The notes beneath the pieces are model-generated. The model saw nothing but the letters and a program-made list of their open reading frames with translations. It was not told where the DNA came from and searched no databases. Made by a program: the position numbers and the translations under genes. From DATKXU01 sp035528905 (GTDB lineage: Bacteria; Armatimonadota; UBA5829; DTJY01), in contig DATKXU010000046.1 of assembly GCA_035528905.1 (NCBI GenBank), positions 1 through 18,559 on the forward strand: a DNA stretch of 18,559 nucleotides. The letters run 5' to 3'. Positions 9,501-16,140 of this stretch are shown here, piece after piece; the stretch's first letter is position 1, and each line of letters starts with the position of its first letter.

Positions 9501-11098
9501 GGTACAACGGAATTTTACTTCGAACTGCGGTCTGGGATCCGCTCCAGGAGCCGGCTTACCGATTGCTGAGAGACGAGTTCGGCGAGACGCGGGCTGTCGC
9601 ACCGAGGGCCTGGTTCTTCGGCGCCTGGCTCGGCGAGCAGACCTTCCTGACCCTCAAGCGGAACGACAAGACCTACGATGCCAAGGGCGCGGTCGGTCTC
9701 ACCGCGGAGGAGAAAGAGGTCACCGGTGTTGATCGAGCCCTTAGACGCGGGGGACGCTGGTTCCGAGAAGAGGACACATACACGACCATCATTCCGGGCG
9801 CCGTTGCCGATGCGCTTGAGATTACCGATCAGGATGTGGGCAAAGCCAAAGTAACGTTCAGCGGCGTAGAGTACACCGTGATCGGCATCATTGACAACAA
9901 GAAGTTCAAAAGGATCACCGACCTTGACAGAGAGCCGCTCACCCCGGTGGATTTCGTCTTGATGCAGAAACTGACCCAGCAGGGGAAGACAATGGGGGAG
10001 GCGGGCTTCCGCGAGTATACGCACCTTGAGCCGGACGCTACCTTCTACGTTCCCTATCAGACCCTGGTCAATCTGGGTGGCGAAATCCGCTCTGTTGCGA
10101 TTGACTTTGTAACGCCGGAAGAGGTGAACATGGTCCTGAAGAAGCTCATGCCCCGGCTTGGGCTGAACCTCTATGCCGGCATGGGCGACAGGGCTTACCG
10201 CTACAGCTCCATTGCCGCCAAGGCGGGCAAGGGCTTCAGCACAATATTCATCCCGATCCTGATAGCCGCTTTGATCGTGCTGAACACCATGCTTGGATCG
10301 GTCTACGAGCGAGTGAAGGAGATCGGTATCTTCAGCTCGCTGGGGCTGGCGCCGAACCACATCGCGATGTTGTTCATGGCGGAGGCGATGGTCTACGCCA
10401 TACTCGGTGCAGTTGCCGGTTACCTGATCGGACAGGCGGCCTCGAAGGTGATGTACACGTTCAATCTCCTGCCGGGGTTGTACCTGAACTTCAGCTCGCT
10501 TTCGGCGGTTCTATCTACTCTCATAGTGGTTGGTGTAGTTCTTCTTTCCACCATTTACCCGGCTCGGAAGGCATCGGAGGTCGCAACTCCGGCAATCGAG
10601 CGAAGCTGGAAGGTTTCCGATCCCGTGGGCGATGTGTGGAAGGTTGAAATGCCCTTCGCGGTTACAGGGGTGCAGGCTAAGGGCGTAAGCGGGTTCATCA
10701 CGGAGTGGTTCCAGGCCTACGAGGAGTACTCGGTTGGCGACTTCGTGACCGAGGATGTCGTGACTTCTGAGTTCGCGAGTGATTATGGTGGCGCCCACAG
10801 GGTGAGATGCCGCGCGTGGCTCGCGCCATTTGATCTGGGCGTGAGCCAGGAAGTCATCCTGGAGACGATCCCCACGTCTATGGAGGATGTGTACGAGGTG
10901 AAGCTGACGATCAACCGCGAGAGCGGAGACATATCGAACTGGAAGCGCGTAAATCGAAGGTTCCTCAATACTCTCAGAAGGCAGTTTCTGATTTGGCGTA
11001 CTATGAGGGCGGAGGAGCGCGATCGGTACTTGAGAGGACACGAGGCTGCCGCGCCGGGCGTCGGCACACCTGTGACGAAGCCGGGGACTGCCGGGTAG
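6509..11098 (+). CDS. Fusion protein: PA/M28-like inactive peptidase ectodomain plus FtsX/MacB-type ABC permease
   Basis: 1529 residues. ATG 6509 is chosen because AGAAAGG lies 8 nt upstream and the promoter lies just before it. Residues 1-21 form a lipoprotein-type signal ending in the lipobox LVAC (Cys21). Residues about 45-340 resemble a PA-inserted M28 aminopeptidase (SSRIAGYPGCDAAGRYVYEQF; GIAGLLELARIY). The metal and catalytic positions are changed: His of HxD is Phe264 (FYD), the Asp-Asn is Glu279-Ser, and the Glu-Glu pair is His311-Phe312. It is therefore probably a binding domain and not an enzyme. A beta-rich region follows (about 510-760), then a helical stretch (about 790-830). 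TM segments begin near 840 (GVLFYLALLLPFAYF), with two more before the FtsX module. That module has TM at about 960, a 250-residue MacB-like outer domain, the signature ERVKEIGIFSSLGLAPNHI at about 1265 and TM to about 1350. A 180-residue cytoplasmic tail ends the protein. No ATPase domain is present; the ATPase at 15250 is the likely partner. Confidence 0.85.
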   Translation: MSVLRVTAFAVLICLLALVACQAAPNQKVDPRLAHTYQTLAREVKPSNLADTVKTLSSQSSRIAGYPGCDAAGRYVYEQFKKIGLEDIKVEPFHTTVPIDGGASLEVDGRRYRLYPMWPNLVRTSQLPKEGVGGPLIYCGAGRLAEFDGYDVAGSVVLLEFNSGAEWLNAPRLGAKAVIFIEPDTTMRGEAEAKFISIPVSIPRFWISKADAASLQALCAVRACPKVRLKCRMQWERRLANNITGVIKGTDPKLRDQIIVIESFYDSISVIPSLSPGAESACGIAGLLELARIYKKNPPARTVWFLATSGHFQSLQGMREYLERHLAELQHPSVGDKMKAWFARVLPGVKDYYVRKPPQIYLFAGLDLSSQTKGLGIFYKGDFYNCREDIQSKFSDIARVCRENSERIGAVLGFDPGKAFADGVNPIAGKSWRNFIPGKLALDAEAVTLAGARGVSFISTDDSRSLVDTPFDTADKVNIANLSEQTKLLACLFHHILNDTNSPEVLNVPKFPITDASNFSRMTLQGGFARLQGQVLILNLKKGYIPNEPVVKSLVVWRGWKVGAAHVANKTLMGVRGNMIQMVDENAKFRFPGIAPLTAHPGVGRSTVMAAYRLDEDTGEIVYAPDMGIFGADYYPTDVPVGSGIKDIPLVVFKCRATSVFDLIDPQALRMLQQIDIFDGDTNAPPRMFGYSLAVPEWQISHVEDVAVIFTMPRTRLKITMAAGPAAVRFLLIHATPQKPEGDGYVVGDGSSITNTALMVAKDMWTLDEFRIARLRKYRIINEGIDRLHKLAKDEMRLAEDALAEKQYSTFDAHARAAWGYESRAYPDVQKTAKDVVNGVLFYLALLLPFAYFCERLFFGYSDLKRQLVAAFAIFLLVFLAFKFFHPAFDITMNPVIVFIAFTMLALSVLVMVLVGNRFEEQLKSLNQAMSGVHKVDIGRMSIAAAAFSLGISNMRRRKARTMLTCITLIILTFTVLSFTSIVETMRFNKVAAPGKPRYNGILLRTAVWDPLQEPAYRLLRDEFGETRAVAPRAWFFGAWLGEQTFLTLKRNDKTYDAKGAVGLTAEEKEVTGVDRALRRGGRWFREEDTYTTIIPGAVADALEITDQDVGKAKVTFSGVEYTVIGIIDNKKFKRITDLDREPLTPVDFVLMQKLTQQGKTMGEAGFREYTHLEPDATFYVPYQTLVNLGGEIRSVAIDFVTPEEVNMVLKKLMPRLGLNLYAGMGDRAYRYSSIAAKAGKGFSTIFIPILIAALIVLNTMLGSVYERVKEIGIFSSLGLAPNHIAMLFMAEAMVYAILGAVAGYLIGQAASKVMYTFNLLPGLYLNFSSLSAVLSTLIVVGVVLLSTIYPARKASEVATPAIERSWKVSDPVGDVWKVEMPFAVTGVQAKGVSGFITEWFQAYEEYSVGDFVTEDVVTSEFASDYGGAHRVRCRAWLAPFDLGVSQEVILETIPTSMEDVYEVKLTINRESGDISNWKRVNRRFLNTLRRQFLIWRTMRAEERDRYLRGHEAAAPGVGTPVTKPGTAG

Positions 11099-11114
11099 AA
11101 GGGAAGACAGGGCA

Positions 11115-13112
11115 TTGGCGGTCGAAGGAAACACAATCGAGGAAGCCAGGGAGCGGGCGGAACAGGCGGCGACGGACGCCGGTGAGCCGATAAGGTACGA
11201 AGAGGGATTCACGTCGAAGGCCGTGGTCGGCGCCATATTCATTGCCTTCATCATGCTTCCAGGTGCGCTTTATCTGGGCCTGGTTGCCGGCCAGGGATTG
11301 GGACCCGCTGCGCAGTGGGTTACCATCGTCCTCTTCGCTGAGATCGCCCGGCGGTCGTTCCTGCCTTTGAAACGCCAGGAGATATACATCCTGTACTACA
11401 TCGCCGGGTCTCTGGTGGCGATGGGAGCGGCGGACAAGGGACTTTCCGGCGGCTCATTCGGTAACCTGATCTGGAATCAGTACTTCATCCAATCTCCTCA
11501 AGCCGCGGCAATCGCAGAGCACATACCTGCTTGGGTCGTGCCTCAGCCCGGTTCGAAAGCCCTCATCGGGCGCACATTCTTCGACTCTGCGTGGCTCGTT
11601 CCTATTGCTCTGCTGGTCATCAATGAGGTCCTGGGCAGGCTGAACTGGATCGGCATGGGATACTTCCTGTTCAGGATTACCTCAGATGTCGAGCGTCTGC
11701 CGTTCCCGATGGCGCCTGTCGCGGCGGCCGGCGCCACCGCTCTCGCGGAGGCATCCACGAAGGAGGAATCCTGGCGGTGGCAGGTCTTCTCCATCGGCAC
11801 TATGGCGGGCCTGGTGTTTGGGTTCTTCTACCTCGCGCTGCCGATATTCTCGGGCGTGGTGCTGAGCAAGCCGATTATGCTTATCCCGATACCATTCATT
11901 GATTTCACGCGGAACACGGAGAGCATACTCCCGGCCGCGCTGACGGGAGTCTCCGGCGATTTGACCAACTTGCTCATAGGGTTTGTGCTGCCGTTCTATA
12001 TGCTCGCCGGCATGGTGACCACTTCTATCCTCTGTCAGATTGCGGCCAATCCCATATTGCAGAAGCACAGCCTACTCCCGACATGGCGATACGGGATGGG
12101 CACTATTGACACCAGCCTCTCGACGAATCTGGATTTCTGGATGAGCGTCGGGATCGGCATCGGCGTAGTGGTGGCGCTGATCGGCATAGCCACAGTTGTT
12201 GCCGCGGTGGTGAAGACCAGCGGCCAGGCCAGGGAAAGACGCCGCAACCTGTACTCTATTCCAGAGGGCAGAGGCGATTTCCCGATATCGTTGGCCATTG
12301 GGGCGTGGCTTATAGCAACCCTCGGCTCCATCATCATCAGTCACAGGCTGGTACCGATGTTCCCTCTCTGGATACTGATCGGCTTCGGTCTCTTCTATTC
12401 GCCTCTCATGTCCTACGTGAATGCGCGAATGTACGGTCTGACCAGCATGGGTGTCGGGCTGCCCTATCTCAGGGAAGCGACGATTCTGAAATCCGGATAC
12501 AAAGGCCTGGACATTTGGTTTGCGGGGATACCGATCTTCGATATGGGCTGGGCTGCGCAGAGGTTCCGCGAGGTCGAGCTGACTGGGACGAAGCTCACGA
12601 GCATACTGAAGGCCGAGGTTTTCATGCTCCCGATAATGCTGACCGCCGGTTTTCTCTTCTGGGCCTTCTTCTGGCACACCAGCCCGATTCCATCGCCGCA
12701 GTTCCCGTTCGCGCAGAAGTTCTGGCCGCTGCACGCCACGATGCAGTCTATTTGGGTTACGTCAAACCAGAGTGGGGATAGCTGGCTGTTGAAAGCGCTG
12801 AAGCCGCCGTTGATGCTGTGGGGAGGCGTCGGCGCGTTGTGCTTTTACGGAGCGGTTTCCGTGTTGAAGCTGCCGGTGCTCTTTTTCTACGGTGCGGCCG
12901 CCGGTGTGGGCATGCTGCCGCATATGGCCGTCCCACAGTTTACGGGTGCTCTGCTCGGCAGATACTATTTCGCGCGCAGGTTCGGCGTGGACAAGTGGCG
13001 CATGTACTCTCCGGTGCTGCTGGCCGGGTTCTCCTGCGGCATGGGCCTGATGGGGATGAGCTCCATCGCGCTGGCACTGATCTCGAAGTCGGTATCATAC
13101 CTGCCGTACTAG
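11115..13112 (+). CDS. OPT-like polytopic membrane transporter
   Basis: 665-residue integral membrane protein, 16 nt after the fusion gene and presumably co-transcribed. The TTG start (M-A-V-E-G-N-T) has AGAAGGG about 11 nt upstream, and no better start occurs before the first membrane segment. After a 30-residue acidic N-terminus I count about 13 hydrophobic segments, for example VVGAIFIAFIMLPGALYLG, MAGLVFGFFYLALPIF and LLAGFSCGMGLMGM near the end. The stretch ERLPFPMAPVAAAGATALAE (about residue 195) resembles the conserved Pro/Ala segment of the oligopeptide transporter (OPT) family, and the overall size fits. The assignment to OPT is by resemblance only; substrates of such carriers include short peptides and metal-chelate complexes. 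Next to peptidase-related genes, a role in peptide uptake is a reasonable inference. It could equally be an uncharacterised membrane family without transport activity. Confidence 0.6.
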   Translation: MAVEGNTIEEARERAEQAATDAGEPIRYEEGFTSKAVVGAIFIAFIMLPGALYLGLVAGQGLGPAAQWVTIVLFAEIARRSFLPLKRQEIYILYYIAGSLVAMGAADKGLSGGSFGNLIWNQYFIQSPQAAAIAEHIPAWVVPQPGSKALIGRTFFDSAWLVPIALLVINEVLGRLNWIGMGYFLFRITSDVERLPFPMAPVAAAGATALAEASTKEESWRWQVFSIGTMAGLVFGFFYLALPIFSGVVLSKPIMLIPIPFIDFTRNTESILPAALTGVSGDLTNLLIGFVLPFYMLAGMVTTSILCQIAANPILQKHSLLPTWRYGMGTIDTSLSTNLDFWMSVGIGIGVVVALIGIATVVAAVVKTSGQARERRRNLYSIPEGRGDFPISLAIGAWLIATLGSIIISHRLVPMFPLWILIGFGLFYSPLMSYVNARMYGLTSMGVGLPYLREATILKSGYKGLDIWFAGIPIFDMGWAAQRFREVELTGTKLTSILKAEVFMLPIMLTAGFLFWAFFWHTSPIPSPQFPFAQKFWPLHATMQSIWVTSNQSGDSWLLKALKPPLMLWGGVGALCFYGAVSVLKLPVLFFYGAAAGVGMLPHMAVPQFTGALLGRYYFARRFGVDKWRMYSPVLLAGFSCGMGLMGMSSIALALISKSVSYLPY

Positions 13113-13140
13113 GAGAAGTCTCCGGGAGTGCAGCTTCCGA

Positions 13141-13175
13141 ATTGGCAATTTGGAATCTGCAATCTGCGATTTTTT
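13141..13175. repeat. Degenerate 7-bp tandem repeat, five units
   Basis: Five contiguous 7-bp units starting with AT: ATTGGCA, ATTTGGA, ATCTGCA, ATCTGCG and ATTTTTT. They lie in the 97-nt spacer after the OPT-like gene, and the same phasing is seen at 6363-6424. The T-run at the end is not preceded by a convincing hairpin, so I do not call a terminator. Confidence 0.65.
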
Positions 13176-13203
13176 GACTTGCCGCCCGTCCGAGTTGTAA
13201 CAT
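13174..13203 (+). promoter_or_regulatory. Candidate promoter giving a leaderless mRNA
   Basis: TTGACT (13174-13179), an 18-bp spacer and TAACAT (13198-13203, fits TAnnnT). Transcription would start about 7 nt downstream, on or next to the A of the ATG at 13210. That gene has no clear Shine-Dalgarno. This fits a leaderless transcript but rests on a weak -10. Confidence 0.45.
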
Positions 13204-13209
13204 AGAAGC

Positions 13210-14115
13210 ATGAAAGGCAATAGCAGCGGCACCTGGGTCGGCTGGCAGGGAGTGGTTGCCGAAGTCCCTGCGGACTGGAACCTGGCCGCAGTGAGCGGCG
13301 ATGAGAAGAGCGGATACTTCCGCGTGGACGGCAGCGGCAGTCTGATGCTGGAGGCGAAGTGGTCTAGCGCCGGCAGGCAGGTGGATCTCTATAGCAAGCT
13401 GGACGCCTATCTCAGTGATATGCGGCGTAGGGCTCGCAAGCGCAGAGCAAGCTTCGAGCACAAGATAAAGTCGAAAGGCGCCGGGGTCCTCACTTTCTCC
13501 TGGCGGTCGGATAGAAAAGGGCAGGGCAGGCTTTGGCGGTGTGACGAGTGCGGGCGGGTCATCATCGCCCAGGTCAGCGGAGGCCCATCGGAAGACGTTC
13601 AGAATCTGGCTTCCCAGATTCTGCCGACGATTCAGGATCACTCCGAGGACGGCTGGCGGACGTGGGCGATGTACGATCTCATCGCTGATGTGCCGCCAGG
13701 GTATGTGCTGGAGAAGCACCGGTTGATGTCGGGGTATATCCAGCTCGTTTTCCGAAAGAGAACGAGCCGGCTGGTGATCGAGCGTTGGGGGCTCGCAAAC
13801 GTGGCCCTGAAGCACAGCAGCCTGCATGAGTGGTTTGACGACCGGGCGGCATACGATCTTAAGGCGTATCGCTATTCGCTTCAGGATGTGGAATTCGAGG
13901 AGGAGTCCGGCATCCAGATCACGGGCCGAAGGGCCGGACTCAGGCAGGCACTCAAATCGGCGTATGAGTTGGTGACCCTGCGGAGGCCGGCCGTGTATCT
14001 GGATGGCTACGTGTGGTTATGTCAGGAGTCAAATAAGATTTACGCGGTTCAGTCGCTGCACCGGCGGAACGAAAACATAGTGGATCAAGTGCTGGAAAGA
14101 GTAGGCTGCCACTGA
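13210..14115 (+). CDS. Unknown protein with two similar domains, upstream of the PqqD-like gene
   Basis: 301-residue soluble protein that I do not recognise. No signal peptide or membrane segment is visible, so it is likely cytoplasmic. It appears to be an internal duplication. Half one has VVAEVPADWNL (about 16-26), then GRLWRCDECGRVIIAQVSGG (about 106-126) and a helix DVQNLASQIL. Half two has LIADVPPGYVLEKHRLMSGY (about 158-177), then GYVWLCQESNKIYAVQSLHR (about 268-288) and the helix NIVDQVLERVG. Each half thus reads as a beta-rich domain closing with a helix. Cys111 and Cys114 form a single CxxC in the first half, and only one Cys of that pair survives in the second, so a full zinc ribbon is not evident. 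The start ATG lacks a ribosome binding site. Its stop is one base before the start of the PqqD-like gene, so the two are translationally linked and probably act together. Confidence 0.75.
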   Translation: MKGNSSGTWVGWQGVVAEVPADWNLAAVSGDEKSGYFRVDGSGSLMLEAKWSSAGRQVDLYSKLDAYLSDMRRRARKRRASFEHKIKSKGAGVLTFSWRSDRKGQGRLWRCDECGRVIIAQVSGGPSEDVQNLASQILPTIQDHSEDGWRTWAMYDLIADVPPGYVLEKHRLMSGYIQLVFRKRTSRLVIERWGLANVALKHSSLHEWFDDRAAYDLKAYRYSLQDVEFEEESGIQITGRRAGLRQALKSAYELVTLRRPAVYLDGYVWLCQESNKIYAVQSLHRRNENIVDQVLERVGCH

Positions 14116-14116
14116 C

Positions 14117-14533
14117 ATGGGCGCCGTTTACAACATTGTGGCACAATATCTGCCGTTCGTGCGGAAGAAGCCGGTCCTGACGAGGGACCAGGCGCTGCGC
14201 ACCCGTCCGTTCAGAAATCCCGCGGTGGAATGGGAAAGGGGCGACGAGGGAGAAATTCGCCTTCTCATCCCGCGCAGGAAGGACCTTGTGGGTAGGGCGC
14301 TGGCCAGGGCATTCCGCGCGGCTGAGCATAGGGAGATTGCGCTGGACGACGTTGGCTCGGACATCTGGGAGCTCTGCGATGGGGAACACAGCCTGGAGGC
14401 GATCGTCTACGCTGTGTCCAAGAAATACAAGATGACGCGGCGGGAGTGCGAGGCATCCGTGAGCGCGTTTCTGAAGACGCTGGGTGAGCGGCGTTTGCTT
14501 GGTTTTCAGGTAGGAGGCCGTCGAAAGAAATGA
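14117..14533 (+). CDS. PqqD-like protein (RRE fold)
   Basis: 138 residues. After an N-terminal extension (1-27), residues about 28-130 match the PqqD family: a beta-rich first half, then IALDDVGSDIWELCDGEHS (about 74-92), AIVYAVSKKYKM and a final helix SAFLKTLGERRLLGF. PqqD and related RiPP recognition elements bind the leader of a precursor peptide and present it to a modifying enzyme. Stand-alone PqqD-like proteins also occur in loci with no known peptide product. No radical SAM gene, precursor peptide or other modifying enzyme is seen here. The gene begins 1 nt after the previous stop, and its stop overlaps the next ATG (ATGA at 14530-14533), so it is embedded in the ABC-permease operon. 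An adaptor role for a peptide substrate or for the permease is inference. Confidence 0.8.
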   Translation: MGAVYNIVAQYLPFVRKKPVLTRDQALRTRPFRNPAVEWERGDEGEIRLLIPRRKDLVGRALARAFRAAEHREIALDDVGSDIWELCDGEHSLEAIVYAVSKKYKMTRRECEASVSAFLKTLGERRLLGFQVGGRRKK

Positions 14534-15159
14534 GCAGAACAGCAGGCCAGGCGGTGGTGGGCAGGCAGATCCAGCTTCCTCTCCGCAAGGCGTTTGCGAT
14601 CAGTCTGGAGAGCATCAGGATAAGGTTCTGGCGGTCCGTGATCACTGCTGGTGGCATATTCCTGGGTATCGCGTTTCTGGTCTCGGTGCTCACTACGTCT
14701 CTCGTGCAGCAGCACCTCCCAGGGACGATGGACGCCGCTGCACAGGCGGCCGCGAAGAACCGCCAGATCTGGCTGGTCATCATGTCGCTGGTCGTTTGCA
14801 CCGTTGGCATCACGAACTCTATGCTCATGTCGGTGACCGAACGGTTCAAGGAAATCGGCACGATGAAGTGCTTGGGAGCCTTGGACATATTCGTGGTGGA
14901 GCTATTCTTGCTTGAATCGGGGGTTCTGGGAATAGTCGCTTCATTCGCAGGCTGGCTGGCCGGTTTTGGGAGCATCTGGCTTCTGGCGATGGGAAGTCAC
15001 GGCTGGGCCGTGGCCGGAAGCATACGAATCGTGCAGATTCTGACCACGCTCGGCATCGGGATAGGCACCGGCATGGTGCTCACCGTTATTGCCACTATCC
15101 CACCGGCGATCCGTGCGGCCAAGATGCCGCCTGCGATGGCATTGAGGACAGAAATATAG
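14530..15159 (+). CDS. Minimal FtsX-type ABC transporter permease
   Basis: 209-residue integral membrane protein of the FtsX/MacB/LolC permease family. It has four hydrophobic segments at about residues 37-60, 77-98, 112-147 and 160-188. The conserved cytoplasmic coupling region is NSMLMSVTERFKEIGTMKCL, ending in GALD, and the C-terminal motif is PPAIRAAKMPPAMALRTEI, close to the usual P-A..A....P..ALR. The usual large extracytoplasmic domain between TM1 and TM2 (200 residues or more) is reduced to about 20 residues. On its own it could hardly grip a periplasmic substrate. The fusion protein at 6509 carries the same permease module with very large outer domains, so the two may form an asymmetric pair. 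Starts with an ATGA overlap to the PqqD-like gene; the ATPase follows after 90 nt. Confidence 0.88.
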   Translation: MSRTAGQAVVGRQIQLPLRKAFAISLESIRIRFWRSVITAGGIFLGIAFLVSVLTTSLVQQHLPGTMDAAAQAAAKNRQIWLVIMSLVVCTVGITNSMLMSVTERFKEIGTMKCLGALDIFVVELFLLESGVLGIVASFAGWLAGFGSIWLLAMGSHGWAVAGSIRIVQILTTLGIGIGTGMVLTVIATIPPAIRAAKMPPAMALRTEI

Positions 15160-15176
15160 AGGAGACAACTGGAGAG

Positions 15177-15206
15177 GAGTATTGGAGTGATGGGTTCCCA
15201 ATACTC
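15177..15206. repeat. Inverted repeat in the permease-ATPase gap
   Basis: Perfect 9-bp arms GAGTATTGG (15177-15185) and CCAATACTC (15198-15206) around a 12-nt loop. No T-run follows, so it is more likely an mRNA stability or processing element, or a repeat remnant, than a terminator. A 14-codon frame with stop (ATG 15190 to TAG 15234) overlaps it; I do not call that a gene. Confidence 0.6.
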
Positions 15207-15249
15207 GGATCTTCCACGGTGCTTGTCACAGTAGAGGGTGAGGAATAGC

Positions 15250-15990
15250 ATGGGAGCGAATGAGTACGTAGTAAGGACAAAGGAACTCTGCAAAGAGTTC
15301 ACCATGGGTGACCAGGTTCTGCGCGCCCTTGATGGCGTGCATCTGGACGTGTTCAGGGGCGAGTATATCTCCATCATGGGGCCGTCCGGATCGGGCAAGT
15401 CAACGCTCTTCAACATGATTGGCGGTCTGGACAGGCCGACCGCGGGGTCTGTCTTCATCAACGACGTTGACATGGCCCAACTCGACGCCCATGAGCTGGC
15501 GTACTTGCGCTGCCGAACCATAGGCTATATCTTCCAGACATTCAACCTCATCCCGGTCATGACGGCGCTGGAGAACGTCACGCTGCCGATGGTGTTTGCC
15601 GGCGTCCCGACAGACGACTCTGTCGAGAAGGGGATCAATCTGCTCGAGTTGGTGGGCCTTGGAGAAAGGCTGCACCATAAGCCCTCGGAGCTTTCGGGCG
15701 GCCAGCAGCAGCGCGTGGCGATCGCCCGCGCGCTGGCGAATGAGCCCGCTATCGTCCTAGCAGACGAGCCAACCGGGAACCTGGATCTCAAGACCGGGAA
15801 AGAGATCATCCTGCTGCTCAAGCATTTGAACGCCGAGCAGGGAGTCACCGTTATCTCTGCGACTCACGACCTGAAGATGATTGACGTTTCGGATCGCGTC
15901 GTCTGGATTCGCGACGGCAAGATCGAGCGCATCGAAGACAGGTCGGAGATCGAGCTCCGGGTCGGCGAACTCGAAGGCGTCGAGCAGTAG
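15250..15990 (+). CDS. ABC transporter ATP-binding protein, LolD/MacB type
   Basis: 246 residues from ATG 15250, which has AGGA 5 nt upstream; the GTG at 15238 lies right against its own potential ribosome site and is less likely. All ABC ATPase motifs are intact: Walker A GPSGSGKST (about 41-49), Q-loop in IGYIFQTFNLIPVMT, signature LSGGQQQRVAIARAL, Walker B IVLADEPTGNLD and switch His in SATHD. The Q-loop region and the length of 230-250 residues are typical of the ATPases that power FtsX-type mechanotransmission permeases (LolD, MacB, FtsE). Located at the cytoplasmic membrane, it is the only ATPase in the locus. It is the natural partner of the minimal permease just upstream and probably also of the fusion permease 4 kb upstream. 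What the complex moves or senses is unknown. Confidence 0.93.
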   Translation: MGANEYVVRTKELCKEFTMGDQVLRALDGVHLDVFRGEYISIMGPSGSGKSTLFNMIGGLDRPTAGSVFINDVDMAQLDAHELAYLRCRTIGYIFQTFNLIPVMTALENVTLPMVFAGVPTDDSVEKGINLLELVGLGERLHHKPSELSGGQQQRVAIARALANEPAIVLADEPTGNLDLKTGKEIILLLKHLNAEQGVTVISATHDLKMIDVSDRVVWIRDGKIERIEDRSEIELRVGELEGVEQ

Positions 15991-16110
15991 GTAGATAGAA
16001 CTCATCGAATCTCCGTCTCCAACGCCTAGGAACCCCGGCTATGTCTCACATCGCGCGTACAGCAAGACTCGGCGAAGTGGGCCTCATGCTCGAATCCGTT
16101 CCTCTGCTTA

Positions 16111-16140
16111 TTGACACGGCCTCCACGCGCGTACTATACT
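16111..16140 (+). promoter_or_regulatory. Sigma70-type promoter of the homocitrate synthase-like gene
   Basis: TTGACA (16111-16116), an 18-bp spacer and TATACT (16135-16140). Predicted start is near 16147, about 30 nt before the ATG at 16177. The gap from the ATPase gene (15991-16110) shows no gene and no clear terminator. Confidence 0.8.

Noticed and set aside
9515..10360. 281-codon minus-strand open frame
   Set aside because: Antisense to the permease module of the fusion gene; a high-GC shadow frame.
13155..13176. Rho-independent terminator after the OPT-like gene
   Set aside because: A T-run is present, but only a 4-bp stem can be drawn; the 7-bp repeat explains the sequence better.
12940..13827. 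295-codon minus-strand open frame spanning the OPT end, the spacer and the next gene
   Set aside because: Crosses two well-supported plus-strand genes and the heptamer spacer; no protein-like domain.
14000..15260. RiPP precursor peptide near the PqqD-like gene
   Set aside because: No short frame with a leader/core layout is seen; the 14-codon frame at 15190 is too weak to call.
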